DNA of 64,000 nt from Gemmatimonadaceae bacterium (GTDB lineage: Bacteria; Gemmatimonadota; Gemmatimonadetes; Gemmatimonadales; Gemmatimonadaceae). Of this stretch, positions 26,344 through 35,585 are shown one piece after another (position 1 is the first letter of the stretch; each line of letters starts with the position of its first letter). Where the stretch lies: the NCBI GenBank assembly GCA_025358925.1, contig JANYHT010000016.1, positions 1-64,000 of the forward strand, read 5' to 3'. The notes beneath the pieces were generated by a model. That model ran no database searches and was not told the origin of the DNA. It saw only the letters and a program-made list of their open reading frames with translations. The translations under genes and the position numbers were made by a program.

Positions 26344-27630
26344 ATGACGGTGCCAGTCTCTACTCCACCGGCGTTGCTTATCACCGCCGACGACGAGATC
26401 AAGCGCGTGCGGCTCGTGCGCATGAAACGTGTCGCGAGTGCGATGTTGGTGTTTGTTGCGATCGTGTTCGTGGTAGCGAAAATATATGAGGCGCGATTTC
26501 CGTCGTTGGCCTATATCCGCGCGTTTTCCGAAGCGGCGATGGTCGGCGGCATTGCGGATTGGTTTGCGGTGACGGCGTTGTTTCGACATCCGTTAGGCAT
26601 ACCGATTCCGCACACGGCAATCGTACCCGCGCGCAAAGATCGCATCGGCAACGCACTCGGCAATTTTGTACAGCGTAATTTTCTGTCGCGCGAGGTGGTG
26701 ACCAGTAAACTCCAAGCCATGAAGCTTGGCGAGCGCGCTGCGTTGTGGCTCGCCGATCCGGTGCACAGTCGCAGCGTTGCGCGTGTCGTTGCGCGCGGTC
26801 TAAGTGGGGCGGCGGGTGTGCTGCGTGATGATGATGTGCAGGAGTTGGTGGACCGCGGTATTGTGTCGCGATTGCGGACGGTACAAGTAGCACCCATGGT
26901 GGCGCGTGTGCTGGAGTTGCTCACCGTTGGCGGCCGCCATCAAGCGTTACTTGACGATGCGATGCGACTCGCGGCAAAGTTTCTGGAGGAGAATGAAGAG
27001 GTCATTCGCGAACGTATCAAGGCTGAGAGTCCGTGGTGGGTACCGGGTGCGGTCGAGAACCGATTAGGCGACAAGATTGTCAGTGGCGTCGAGAAAACGT
27101 TGGTGGCGGTGGTGGCTGATCCCGAGCATCCGCTACGGCATCGCTATGACGAAGCCGTTGAACGATTCGTAATTTCGCTACGCACCAATCCGGATGTGAT
27201 TGCGAAGGCGGAGCAGATCAAGCTGGAGTTATTGGCGCATCCCGCGGTTGGCGAGTTTTCGCGCTCGGTGTGGGGTGACGTGAAGCAGCGCGTCGCGGGC
27301 TATGCAGAGCGGTTGGCGAGCGATGTGCAGGATGAACCCGATCAGGTAGAGCGTTGGCTGACGGGGTTGGGCCACAAGGTGCTTGAAGACCACGAGCTGT
27401 CGGCGAAAGTTGATGGCTGGGTCGTGGAGATCGTCACGTACGCGGTGGAGCAGGCGCGTGAGGAGGTCGCGAAGCTCATTGCGAGTACAGTGGCGGCTTG
27501 GGATGCGAATGCCACGTCGCGAAAGATCGAATTGCAGATCGGGCGAGATTTGCAGTTTATTCGAATTAACGGAACGATTGTTGGAGGGTTAGTCGGGGTG
27601 CTGCTGCATATGATTGATGTGCGTTTTTGA
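26344..27630 (+). CDS. DUF445 family membrane protein
   Basis: A 428-residue protein of the DUF445 family (YjiN-like). It has a first membrane segment around residues 29-46, then the conserved block FSEAAMVGGIADWFAVTALF and HPLGIPIPHTAIVP that identifies the family. A long helical, charged middle follows, and a last hydrophobic segment (NGTIVGGLVGVLLHMI) at the very C-terminus. The topology therefore resembles two anchors with a large cytoplasmic or periplasmic helical body. Biochemical function is not established for the family. The following transporter starts inside its stop codon (TTGA). Confidence 0.9.
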   Translation: MTVPVSTPPALLITADDEIKRVRLVRMKRVASAMLVFVAIVFVVAKIYEARFPSLAYIRAFSEAAMVGGIADWFAVTALFRHPLGIPIPHTAIVPARKDRIGNALGNFVQRNFLSREVVTSKLQAMKLGERAALWLADPVHSRSVARVVARGLSGAAGVLRDDDVQELVDRGIVSRLRTVQVAPMVARVLELLTVGGRHQALLDDAMRLAAKFLEENEEVIRERIKAESPWWVPGAVENRLGDKIVSGVEKTLVAVVADPEHPLRHRYDEAVERFVISLRTNPDVIAKAEQIKLELLAHPAVGEFSRSVWGDVKQRVAGYAERLASDVQDEPDQVERWLTGLGHKVLEDHELSAKVDGWVVEIVTYAVEQAREEVAKLIASTVAAWDANATSRKIELQIGRDLQFIRINGTIVGGLVGVLLHMIDVRF

Positions 27631-28982
27631 CGGAGCGCGCACTGGAACGTCTCCGGCTCCCGCATCCCATTGTACTGCTCCTTGGCGCCGTGATTATCGC
27701 GGCGCTGCTGACATGGATACTTCCCGCCGGCGAATACGCGCGAAAAGCAGACAACGCGACGGGTCGACAAGTTGTGGTCGCGGGAACGTACCACGCCGTG
27801 CCCGCATCGCCCGTTGGGCCGTGGGCAGCAGCCATTTCAATTCCTCGCGGATTTATTGAAGCGGCCGATGTCGTCATTGTGGTGCTGCTCGCGGGGGGCG
27901 CATTTGTTTTGCTTGAACAGCTCGGCGTATTGCGACGCACGGTCGGTGCGTTGGCTTCAAAGCTTGGCACGCGCGGATTGTGGGCAATACCGGCGGTGTC
28001 ACTGTTTTTTTATGGCATGGGCGGATTGGAAAACATGCAAGAAGAAATTATTCCGCTCATTCCGGTACTGCTCGTGCTCTCACGCGCCATCGGCGCGGAT
28101 GCGCTGACTGCGGTCGGGATCAGCGCCGGATCGGCCATGTTCGGTTCCGCTTTTAGTCCAGTCAATCCGTTTCAGGCGGGCATTGCCCTCAAGCTCGCGG
28201 AGCTGTCAGCATCGTCGGGAGCGGCGCTTCGAACGGCGATGTTCGTTGCTGGGTTCATTGTGTGGGTGGCCGTTGTGATGCGTCACGCTGCGCGCAATCG
28301 TGTCGCCGTTGAAAGCATTGCCACGGTCCATGAGGCACCGTTCACTGTGCGCGACGTATTCATGCTGCTCGCCGTTCTCTTGCCGGTGCTGATTTACGCA
28401 TACGGCGCAGTAACGTTTGGTTGGGGATTCAACGAACTCTCGGCCGGATTTTTCATTGGTGGAATTGTTGCCGGAATAATTGGCCGGGTGAGCGTTGAGC
28501 AAATCATGCGCATGTTTTTAAACGGTATGGAAGCGTTACTACCCGCTGCTCTGTTGATCGGTGTTGCACGCAGCATTTCTGTTGTGTTCAATGACGGACA
28601 CGTAATCGATACCATCTTGAACCGGCTCGCCATGCCGCTTTCCCACGCGCCCGCGACTGTCGCGGCGCTTATGATGATTCCGTTTCACATGCTGGTGCAC
28701 GTGCCCGTGCCGAGTGTGAGTGGTCAGGCTGTCCTGACACTACCGTTGCTCGTGCCACTCTCCGACTTGCTCGGTCTCTCTCGGCAGGCAACCGTGTTGG
28801 CGTTTCAAACTGGCGCTGGACTAGCGGATGTGATTTCACCAACCAACGGTGCGTTGATGGCGATATTGCTCGCGGCGGGCGTGAGTTTTCAGCAGTGGAT
28901 TCGTTTTGTGCTGATCGGTTGGGCGTTGATGATGCTGATTGGAATTGCGGGCATTCTGGTGACGACGTTCTATGTCACTTGA
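27627..28982 (+). CDS. YfcC/DcuC-type membrane transporter
   Basis: A 451-residue integral-membrane protein of the YfcC-like branch of the C4-dicarboxylate/basic amino acid carrier superfamily. Recognisable segments are LLLGAVIIAALLTWILPAG at the start, a GMGGLENMQEEIIPLIPV loop, SAMFGSAFSPVNPFQAG, and VPVPSVSGQAVLTLPLLVP plus VISPTNGALMAILLAAG in the second half, which form the two hairpin-like repeats. About ten to twelve membrane segments. Substrate not predictable. The start is TTG 27627, overlapping the DUF445 stop as TTGA. A decayed antitoxin gene on the other strand overlaps its last codons. Confidence 0.87.
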   Translation: MTERALERLRLPHPIVLLLGAVIIAALLTWILPAGEYARKADNATGRQVVVAGTYHAVPASPVGPWAAAISIPRGFIEAADVVIVVLLAGGAFVLLEQLGVLRRTVGALASKLGTRGLWAIPAVSLFFYGMGGLENMQEEIIPLIPVLLVLSRAIGADALTAVGISAGSAMFGSAFSPVNPFQAGIALKLAELSASSGAALRTAMFVAGFIVWVAVVMRHAARNRVAVESIATVHEAPFTVRDVFMLLAVLLPVLIYAYGAVTFGWGFNELSAGFFIGGIVAGIIGRVSVEQIMRMFLNGMEALLPAALLIGVARSISVVFNDGHVIDTILNRLAMPLSHAPATVAALMMIPFHMLVHVPVPSVSGQAVLTLPLLVPLSDLLGLSRQATVLAFQTGAGLADVISPTNGALMAILLAAGVSFQQWIRFVLIGWALMMLIGIAGILVTTFYVT

Positions 28983-29238
28983 TCAATCCGATCTTGAGTG
29001 ACAACTGCCAGTCCTCTGCCGCGTCATCGTAGAGCGGCTTGAAGAACTCGCCGGAAGGGAGACTTTGCCCTCGAGGTCACCTCCGTTCCGCGGATTGGAC
29101 GTCGATTCTCGGACGATCGGAACCAGTCACACCAGCGGGTGGTCGTCGCGAGCGATGATGACTTCGTTGTCGGCCAACTCGTCTCGAATCAGGCTCGCGA
29201 GGTTTGCTTTCGCACAGGGCCGTCTGATATTCGGTCAC
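28975..29238 (-). pseudogene. Decayed Phd/YefM-type antitoxin
   Basis: Minus-strand translation in shifting frames gives a recognisable type II antitoxin of the Phd/YefM kind. From GTG 29238 one reads VTEYQTAL. After a one-base frameshift (near 29212) comes AKANLASLIRDELADNEVII followed by ARDDHPLV, then an in-frame TGA where family members have Arg, then LVPIVRES and GDLEGKVSLP. After a second frameshift (near 29049) it continues SGEFFKPLYDDAAEDWQ to a stop at 28975. At least two frameshifts and one nonsense change make it non-functional. No toxin gene follows; its 3' end runs into the transporter gene. Confidence 0.78.
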
Positions 29239-29292
29239 TACCTTATTTGGTGGTCATCTGCCAGCTGTGAGCGAAATTGCATTGAGCCACGT

Positions 29293-29979
29293 TCAATTCG
29301 CGGCGAAACAATAGAAAAGCCCCGCACCACCAGTGGCCACAAGGTTCGCCTGCCCACACCCGCGTGACGCGTGCGCCGAGTTCCATGACGTGTTTCCACC
29401 ACCGGTCCGGTCGTGATGGCCGAGCATTGCACTGCCGGTGGCCAAGTTGCTGGTGTAGTTCGCGCACGAGGTGTCGAACGTTCCGCCCATCGCGCGACCG
29501 AACGAATCCGACCCAGTGAGCATGTCATGCATGTTTGGCGTGTCACCAACGCCGTTGACGGGCAATCCTTTTTCGGTAAGCGCGTTAACCTTGTTCATCT
29601 GATTGCGATCGCGCACAATGTCGCCGTGCAGATCGGCCACAGTCGCCGCGATCAACGCACCCTTGGCATTGTGCCACGGCCCCGCGCCGATGCGATCGCG
29701 CGCGTTGATAGGCTTGCCGTCAGTGCCAACGGCACTGAGATACGCATGCCACGTGCGTCCGACCAGCGTGCTGAGTCCAACCGCTTGGGCGAGTGCCTGA
29801 CAGTGTCCGTCGGCGCCGGCCAGTCCACCGAGATTGGCCCCATCACCTTTGCCGACACTGGTGACGAAGAACGTCATCGGAGCAGCCGGTTGCGCGGCGG
29901 GGGCTCCCTGCGCAACGGCAGTGGCGTTGGCAATGGTGAGCGCGGAGGCGACAACCAACAAGCGAGCGTGCGTGAGCAT
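29293..29979 (-). CDS. Secreted lectin-fold protein (endostatin/DUF1554-like)
   Basis: A 228-residue exported protein with a clear signal peptide (ATG 29979, cleavage probably after TAVAQG). The mature part contains FFVTSVGKGDGANLGGLAG, the GADGHCQALA block, TWHAYLSAVG, NARDRIGAGPW, then DTSCANYTS, a GHHDR motif and a terminal GCGQANLV ... GLFYCFA. This arrangement of cysteines and aromatic residues resembles the C-type-lectin/endostatin-like fold of bacterial DUF1554 proteins. Role unknown, perhaps surface binding. It looks intact, although all neighbours within 2 kb on this strand are decayed. The longer start at 30003 lacks a ribosome site. Confidence 0.8.
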   Translation of the reverse strand: MLTHARLLVVASALTIANATAVAQGAPAAQPAAPMTFFVTSVGKGDGANLGGLAGADGHCQALAQAVGLSTLVGRTWHAYLSAVGTDGKPINARDRIGAGPWHNAKGALIAATVADLHGDIVRDRNQMNKVNALTEKGLPVNGVGDTPNMHDMLTGSDSFGRAMGGTFDTSCANYTSNLATGSAMLGHHDRTGGGNTSWNSAHASRGCGQANLVATGGAGLFYCFAAN

Positions 29980-30071
29980 GGGCGTATCCGGGAAGGGTTG
30001 CATTCAATCTGGCGTGCAGTCGCGCATCCGTCGAGCGCGACACTTTTATTGCAGGAGCGGCGCGTCCGTCG

Positions 30072-30326
30072 CAGTGGTGAGGAGAACCCACGCGCTGCGT
30101 CCTCAAACGCGGCAAATGCAAACGTTTTGTAAAACCGTTCCGCGTCAGCGTCGATTGCGTGCACGATGGTCAATGCGCTTCCAACCGGTCGCGCAGCGAA
30201 GTACGCGCGTTTTACTGCATCAAACAACAGTCCTTCGCCAACAAGTCTTCCCTGTATGCCAATCGACACGGCGAGTCTTCCGATCAACGTCGCCGACATT
30301 GCACGATGCCTAGAAATGCGAAGCCG
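30072..30326 (-). pseudogene. Decayed GNAT acetyltransferase toxin (TacT-like), C-terminal remnant
   Basis: Minus-strand translation over 30326-30072 gives the C-terminal half of a TacT-type GNAT toxin: RHRAMSATLIGRLAV, then GEGLLFDAVKRA, then TIVHAIDADAERFYKTFAF. It matches the family pattern of a RLAV strand, an acetyl-CoA loop, and VVHALDE..AKQFYLKWGF. The N-terminal half (the FxCG and YY/L strands) is missing upstream and the acetyl-CoA loop is degraded (QGRLVGEG instead of R/Q-x-x-G-x-G/A). No DUF1778 antitoxin is seen beside it. Non-functional remnant. Confidence 0.72.
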
Positions 30327-30449
30327 CTTCGTGACGCCGGAAGACCGCCTCCGGACGAACCGACCACTGCGCGCACCACTCCGCAACGTGCCGCGCCTAT
30401 GTGATACCGTTAAGGCGCGGCGCGCAGTTCTCTACACTGACGTTCGCGA

Positions 30450-30850
30450 TTACAACGGCACCAACATCAGTTGTAATTGCTGCGTGGTAACGGCATCGCA
30501 TCCACAGGCTTGCGCCGCTTTCAATACGGTGACTGGCACGGTGCGTTGCACCGTTTGATACCCTGTGGCGCCAAAGCTCAGCGTGTAGCTGCCCGAATTA
30601 CCCGATACCACACAGCGTCCGGAGGTTTGGTCGCACGGGATGCGGGCGACCACGGGCGTTGACACGTCGACGAACAGCCCGGCAAGCGGCCCCCCAGTCG
30701 AACTCGTGACCACCGCCATAATAGCCGTCGGCAGCGGACACGGCTTTGGACACAGGTCGCACCATCGCAACCGACCGTTGCCAGCAATATGCCGACCAAG
30801 CTGTGACGACGATATGGCGAGCGGCGGTGATGGGACGATATTGTCCACAT
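30450..30850 (-). pseudogene. Frameshifted lipoprotein with carboxypeptidase-regulatory-like domain
   Basis: Two frames together make one secreted lipoprotein. From ATG 30850 the first frame has a signal peptide ending in the lipobox LLATVGC. The second frame, from about 30756 down to the stop at 30450, encodes CDLCPKPCPLPTAIMAVV, a beta-sandwich domain (GSYTLSFGATGYQTVQRTV) and a CGCDAVTTQQLQL end typical of carboxypeptidase-regulatory-like lipoproteins. The two frames are separated by an 8-nt duplication (TGCGA occurs twice, 30757-30761 and 30765-30769). Deleting 8 nt joins the lipobox cysteine to DLCPKPCP in frame. Annotated as a recent pseudogene. Confidence 0.68.
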
Positions 30851-31392
30851 CGTTGCTCCATGCGCAGGATGGAATCACGCTCGGTTCATGCGACACGGCG
30901 TACCAACTCGGACTAAGCACTGTCCCGCTTGCCTTCTTCAAAACGAGACTCGTGTAAAAGACCCCGAAAGCCGGCAGATGCTGCAAGCAGTGGCGAGATA
31001 GGTTTCCACCGCCACTGCAGCTAACTCCATGTCATCCGGGTCGGCGTACGCGCTATCGAACATGTATGTCCTCGCGCTGGTCGAATTGTTGATTGCGGTG
31101 ACGGACGTGTAGCAACCAGCCTCGCACGGCACGAATGCTACCGCTCAACTGGGTCGCACCAATGCAGGTTTCACTGCGAGGACACGATGCAATTCTATCT
31201 CGTAGCGTTATGTGTATCTGTTCCTCTTTCTAAACGCGGATTTGCCTGCGAGAGAAAGCAGGGTAGCCTGGTTTGTGTAACGCGTTCTGTTGTGGCACAT
31301 CACCGACATTTTGAGCGAGACAGCGATCCACCGCGCGTGTGACCTGTCGGCCGACGCAATCCTGACGCACTGCGTCACGCTCACATTCCGCG
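30851..31392. other. Intergenic stretch without a supported gene
   Basis: About 540 nt between the broken lipoprotein and lon. A 64-codon minus-strand frame (30938-31132) reads CYTSVTAINNSTSARTYMF and AAVAVETYLATACSICRL but shows no family motif or ribosome site; it could be another gene remnant. The rest, 31133-31392, shows no coding signal, tRNA, or clear terminator for lon. Confidence 0.6.
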
Positions 31393-33873
31393 CTACGCCG
31401 TAGCCGGTCGCGGTACCAGATCCGCCGGATGCGAATCAACGCCGCGCACATCCCCGCGCGGCGCACTGTCATCGCGCTTCGCCGACACTACATCCGCATG
31501 CTGCGTTCCCGCACGTGGCAGCAACGCGAGATGAAACACTTCATCCATCGTGGCCGCAAACGTAAATGCCATTTTGTCACGCACTTCCTGTGGCACATCG
31601 CGCACGTCCTTCTCGTTCCCCTTTGGCAGAATCACTTCGCGTAATCCTGCGCGATACGCCGCCAACACTTTTTCTTTCACACCGCCAATCTCCAAAACTT
31701 TTCCGCGTAGTGTGACTTCACCAGTAAGTGCGAGATCGCGACGCACCGGGCGACGCGACATCACGCTGGCCAGTGCGAGCGTTACGGCAATACCAGCCGA
31801 CGGACCATCCTTGGGAATGGCACCCGCCGGAAAATGCAAATGCAAATCGGATCCGTTAAACTCAGCGTCGGCAATGCCCAGCACGAGTGATCGCGAGCGC
31901 ACAAACGAATACGCCGCGTCCACCGACTCGCGCATCACTTCACCCAACTGACCAGTCACGGTAAGCTTGCCACTACCCGTCATGCGCAACGCTTCGATGG
32001 TGAGCAAGTCACCACCGGTTGACGTCCAGGCAAGTCCCGTGACGGCGCCAATCTCCGGCTCCATCTCGGCCGCTTCCATCGCAAAGCGCGGTTGACCCAA
32101 AATTTCTTCGACGCGTGCTGCGCTGATCTCCCAGTGAGTGTCGTCACCGTCTGCCTTCGCACGCGCACGCTTGCGCAGCAACGACGCCAGCGACCGCTCG
32201 AACGTGCGCAATCCGGCTTCGCGCGAGTAGCGACTGGTAATAAATCCCAACACGCTTTCGGGGATGCTGATATCGCTCTCCGCCAGGCCGTGCTCTTCAA
32301 GCAAACGCGGCATCAGGTAACGCTGGGCAATCTCGACCTTCTCCTCAATCGTGTATCCCGCAATGCGAATCACTTCCAAGCGATCGCGCAACGGTCCCGG
32401 AATATCAAAGAGATTGTTGGCGGTACAGATAAAGAGCACGCTCGACAAGTCGAACGGCAGATTGAGATAGTGGTCGACAAAACTGGAATTCTGCGACGGA
32501 TCCAAGACTTCCAGCATCGCTGCCGTTGGGTCGCCGGACGAACCGGACGTCATCTTGTCGATCTCGTCAATCATAATGACAGGGTCGCGCACGCCCACGC
32601 GACGCAATGCCTGAATAAGCAGCCCCGGCATGGCACCGACATATGTACGACGATGACCGCGAATCTCTGCTTCATCGCGCACACCGCCAACGGAGATGCG
32701 GTAGAACTCTCGACCAATGGCTTTCGCTATGGCTTCACCAAGCGATGTCTTACCCGTACCCGGCGGACCAACAAAACAAAGAATCGGACCGGTAGGATCT
32801 CCGCCGCGCAACTTACGCACCGCGAGATATTCGATGATGCGTTCCTTCGCCTCGTCGAGACCATAGTGACGATCGCCGAGTGCGGCTTCAACTTTTGAGA
32901 GCGTGATGCTGTGGTCGTCCGCAGTGCGCGTGTGCCACGGTAACGCCAGCACCCAATCGAGATACGTCCGCAACACTTGGTATTCGCTCGACGCGGGCGA
33001 CAACATACGCAGCCGCTCCGTTTCGCGACGCGCTTCGTGCGCTACCTTCTCCGGCAACTGCGCCTCTTCAATCTTGCGTAAAATCTCGACGGCGTCTTTC
33101 TCGTTCGGATCAGTTTCACCTAACTCCGACTGAATCGCGCGCAACTGCTGTCGCAGATAAAATTCGCGTTGATGCTGCTCAATCTTGATTTCCGTTTGCT
33201 TCTTCACGTCTTCCATCACGCGGGCCCGCGCGACTTCACGCTCAAGTCGCGAGAGGATAAATCGAATGCGTTGTCCAATATCGAGTCGTTGCAACACTTC
33301 TTCTTTGTCGGCGATGCGCAAATTCATGTTGGTGGCCGCGAGGTCGGCAAAGCGGCCCGGATCGGACACGTTCATCTTCAAAATTTGCGGCACTTCGTTG
33401 GGAATACGATCCACCAGTTCGGCCAGCGTTTCTGCCGCCGCCACAGTGCGCGCGACTAACTCATCCAACTCTGCCGGATCAGCGGGCGTTTCGCGCGCGC
33501 CTTGAATGCGCGCGATGGAATACGGCGACACCTGATCAATCGCATCAATGGTGATACGCCGCAGCCCCTGCAGCGTGATCTGTACGGTTTCACCGGGCAA
33601 ATTGATGCGTTCGTGCACGCGCGCCGCGACACCAACGCGTCCGATAAAATGGTGCGGATCGATTGCGTCTTCGTTGTCTCCCGATGCGACGACCAGCGCC
33701 ACCACCAGGCCCGACTCTTCATGCGCGCGCAAGAGCGCGAGATTCTCGGGGGCGCCCATCTGCACCGCAATGGTGCCGAGTGGGTAGACGATGGTCGAGC
33801 GCAACGCCATGAGCGGGAGCGTTGGCGGCAGCTCGGCGCGAAGAATTTCTTCTTTACGCTGCCCACGGGGCAT
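31393..33873 (-). CDS. lon: ATP-dependent protease La (Lon)
   Basis: Cytoplasmic AAA+ serine protease that degrades damaged and regulatory proteins. From ATG 33873 it has 826 residues: the N-terminal substrate domain (LPPTLPLMALRSTIVYPLG), a coiled-coil region (about 200-270), the AAA+ module with Walker A GPPGTGKTS and Walker B VIMIDEIDK, and the protease domain with Ser692 in KDGPSAG and the partner lysine in GGVKEKVLAA. An in-frame extension to 33981 is Arg/Pro-rich and poorly conserved, so I excluded it; its exact start is uncertain. The last 40 or so residues form a disordered tail. It is divergent from ffh. Confidence 0.96.
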   Translation of the reverse strand: MPRGQRKEEILRAELPPTLPLMALRSTIVYPLGTIAVQMGAPENLALLRAHEESGLVVALVVASGDNEDAIDPHHFIGRVGVAARVHERINLPGETVQITLQGLRRITIDAIDQVSPYSIARIQGARETPADPAELDELVARTVAAAETLAELVDRIPNEVPQILKMNVSDPGRFADLAATNMNLRIADKEEVLQRLDIGQRIRFILSRLEREVARARVMEDVKKQTEIKIEQHQREFYLRQQLRAIQSELGETDPNEKDAVEILRKIEEAQLPEKVAHEARRETERLRMLSPASSEYQVLRTYLDWVLALPWHTRTADDHSITLSKVEAALGDRHYGLDEAKERIIEYLAVRKLRGGDPTGPILCFVGPPGTGKTSLGEAIAKAIGREFYRISVGGVRDEAEIRGHRRTYVGAMPGLLIQALRRVGVRDPVIMIDEIDKMTSGSSGDPTAAMLEVLDPSQNSSFVDHYLNLPFDLSSVLFICTANNLFDIPGPLRDRLEVIRIAGYTIEEKVEIAQRYLMPRLLEEHGLAESDISIPESVLGFITSRYSREAGLRTFERSLASLLRKRARAKADGDDTHWEISAARVEEILGQPRFAMEAAEMEPEIGAVTGLAWTSTGGDLLTIEALRMTGSGKLTVTGQLGEVMRESVDAAYSFVRSRSLVLGIADAEFNGSDLHLHFPAGAIPKDGPSAGIAVTLALASVMSRRPVRRDLALTGEVTLRGKVLEIGGVKEKVLAAYRAGLREVILPKGNEKDVRDVPQEVRDKMAFTFAATMDEVFHLALLPRAGTQHADVVSAKRDDSAPRGDVRGVDSHPADLVPRPATA

Positions 33874-34025
33874 CGGGATGCTGGGAAAGCGCGTTGCGGG
33901 TCGCGACACAGGCCGAGAGCGAGAGGATGGCACGAAGACGGGACGAAATCGTAATCTAGCCCGCGCCATGAGAGTCGTCACGGGACGGTTGTTGCACCGC
34001 CGCTGACTGGCTAGCCTTCGGCACT

Positions 34026-35396
34026 ATGTTCGATGAACTCTCAGACAAACTCGGCAACGTCTTCGCGAAGCTTCGCGGGCGTGGCGTGCTTACGGACGCT
34101 GACATCAAAGACGGCCTGCGCGAAGTACGGCGCGTGCTGCTTGAAGCGGACGTCAATTTTTCGCTCACGCGAGAATTTCTCGAACGCGTCGAGAAGAAAG
34201 CCGTAGGTGTATTGCAGATTAAGTCCATTCAGCCGGCGCAGCAGCTCGTCAAGATTGTGCACGATGAGCTGACGGCAATGTTGGGCGAGCGCCGCGAGGG
34301 TCTGAAAATCAGCACCGTGCCGCCGACCATTGTGATGATGGTGGGTTTGCAGGGTTCTGGTAAAACGACCACGTCGGCGAAGCTCGCGCGTCGTTTGACG
34401 GCCGAAGGTAAGACCACGCGCATGGTAGCCGCGGACGTGTATCGTCCAGCTGCCATCGATCAGCTCGAGGCGCTCGGCACGCAACTTAACGTGCCGGTAT
34501 ATGCCGATCGCACGACGACCGATGTCGTAAAAATTGCGAAGGCTGGCATTGAGCAAGGCATGCGGGCGCGTGAGCGTGTAGTCATTATCGATACTGCCGG
34601 TCGGTTGCAAATTGACACCGACATGATGGACGAGCTTAAGCGGCTCAAGGCGGCCATTAAGCCTGATGAAATTTTGTTGGTTGCTGACGGCATGACCGGT
34701 CAGGAAGCTGTCAAAATTGCGCAGGGATTTGACGAAGCATTGAACGTGACGGGCGTGATTCTCACCAAGCTCGATGGTGATGCGCGCGGCGGTGCGGCGC
34801 TTTCGATATATGGCGTTATTAAGAAACCGATCAAGTACATCGGCGTTGGTGAGAAGGTCGATGCGTTGGAGGAGTTCCATCCAGAGCGCATGGCCGGTCG
34901 CATTTTGCAAATGGGCGACATTGTCTCGCTCGTGGAGAAAGCGCAGGAATCGTTTGATGCTGTTGAAGCAAAGAAGTTAGAAAAGAAGGTGCGTAAAGAA
35001 GGCATGGACCTCGAAGATTTTCTGTCGGCGATGCGTCAAATGCAAAAGCTTGGGCCGATGGAAAATTTGTTGAAGCTGTTGCCGGGCGTGAACACGAAGA
35101 TGTTAAAGGATGCGAAGATGGATCCGAAACGACTCAAGCACATCGAGGCGATTGTGCTGTCGATGACGCCCGCCGAGCGGAAGAAGCCGGAGTTGTTGAA
35201 CGGGTCGCGTCGTGCGCGTATCGCGAAGGGGTCGGGTCGGACGGTGAGCGAAGTGAATAAGCTCATGGATCAGTTTCGCGAAATGCAGAAGATGATGAAG
35301 AAGATGGGGATGGGTGGTGGTGGAGCGGGTGGCAAGGGTGGTGGCGGGATGCCACGTATGCCGTTTGGTGGAGGCGGGATGTTTGGAGGGCGTTGA
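34026..35396 (+). CDS. ffh: Signal recognition particle GTPase Ffh (SRP54)
   Basis: Protein subunit of the signal recognition particle; it binds 4.5S RNA and hydrophobic signal sequences and docks with FtsY at the membrane. The 456 residues comprise the N domain, the G domain with P-loop GLQGSGKTT, DTAGRLQID and TKLDGDARGGAA, and a methionine-rich M domain containing GSGRTVSEVNKLM and runs such as MQKMMKKMG. The C-terminus is a Gly/Met-rich tail. No 4.5S RNA gene was recognised nearby. It heads the housekeeping run ffh-rpsP-rimM-trmD. Confidence 0.97.
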   Translation: MFDELSDKLGNVFAKLRGRGVLTDADIKDGLREVRRVLLEADVNFSLTREFLERVEKKAVGVLQIKSIQPAQQLVKIVHDELTAMLGERREGLKISTVPPTIVMMVGLQGSGKTTTSAKLARRLTAEGKTTRMVAADVYRPAAIDQLEALGTQLNVPVYADRTTTDVVKIAKAGIEQGMRARERVVIIDTAGRLQIDTDMMDELKRLKAAIKPDEILLVADGMTGQEAVKIAQGFDEALNVTGVILTKLDGDARGGAALSIYGVIKKPIKYIGVGEKVDALEEFHPERMAGRILQMGDIVSLVEKAQESFDAVEAKKLEKKVRKEGMDLEDFLSAMRQMQKLGPMENLLKLLPGVNTKMLKDAKMDPKRLKHIEAIVLSMTPAERKKPELLNGSRRARIAKGSGRTVSEVNKLMDQFREMQKMMKKMGMGGGGAGGKGGGGMPRMPFGGGGMFGGR

Positions 35397-35585
35397 CTCG
35401 TCAATGACCGTTCAGCCCAACCAGTAGCGCCCTTGCCCCAAAGCACCCATATTCAAAGGCTATGGTCGCCCGGCACCATCGGAGTACGTACTTCGGAAGC
35501 CGAGCCTTGAGTGCGGACCGGATTTGCCGGTGTCGCGAGGAGCTCAGGGTTGGTCCGTCGTCCCCCGTCACACCAGAGCGCTGTC

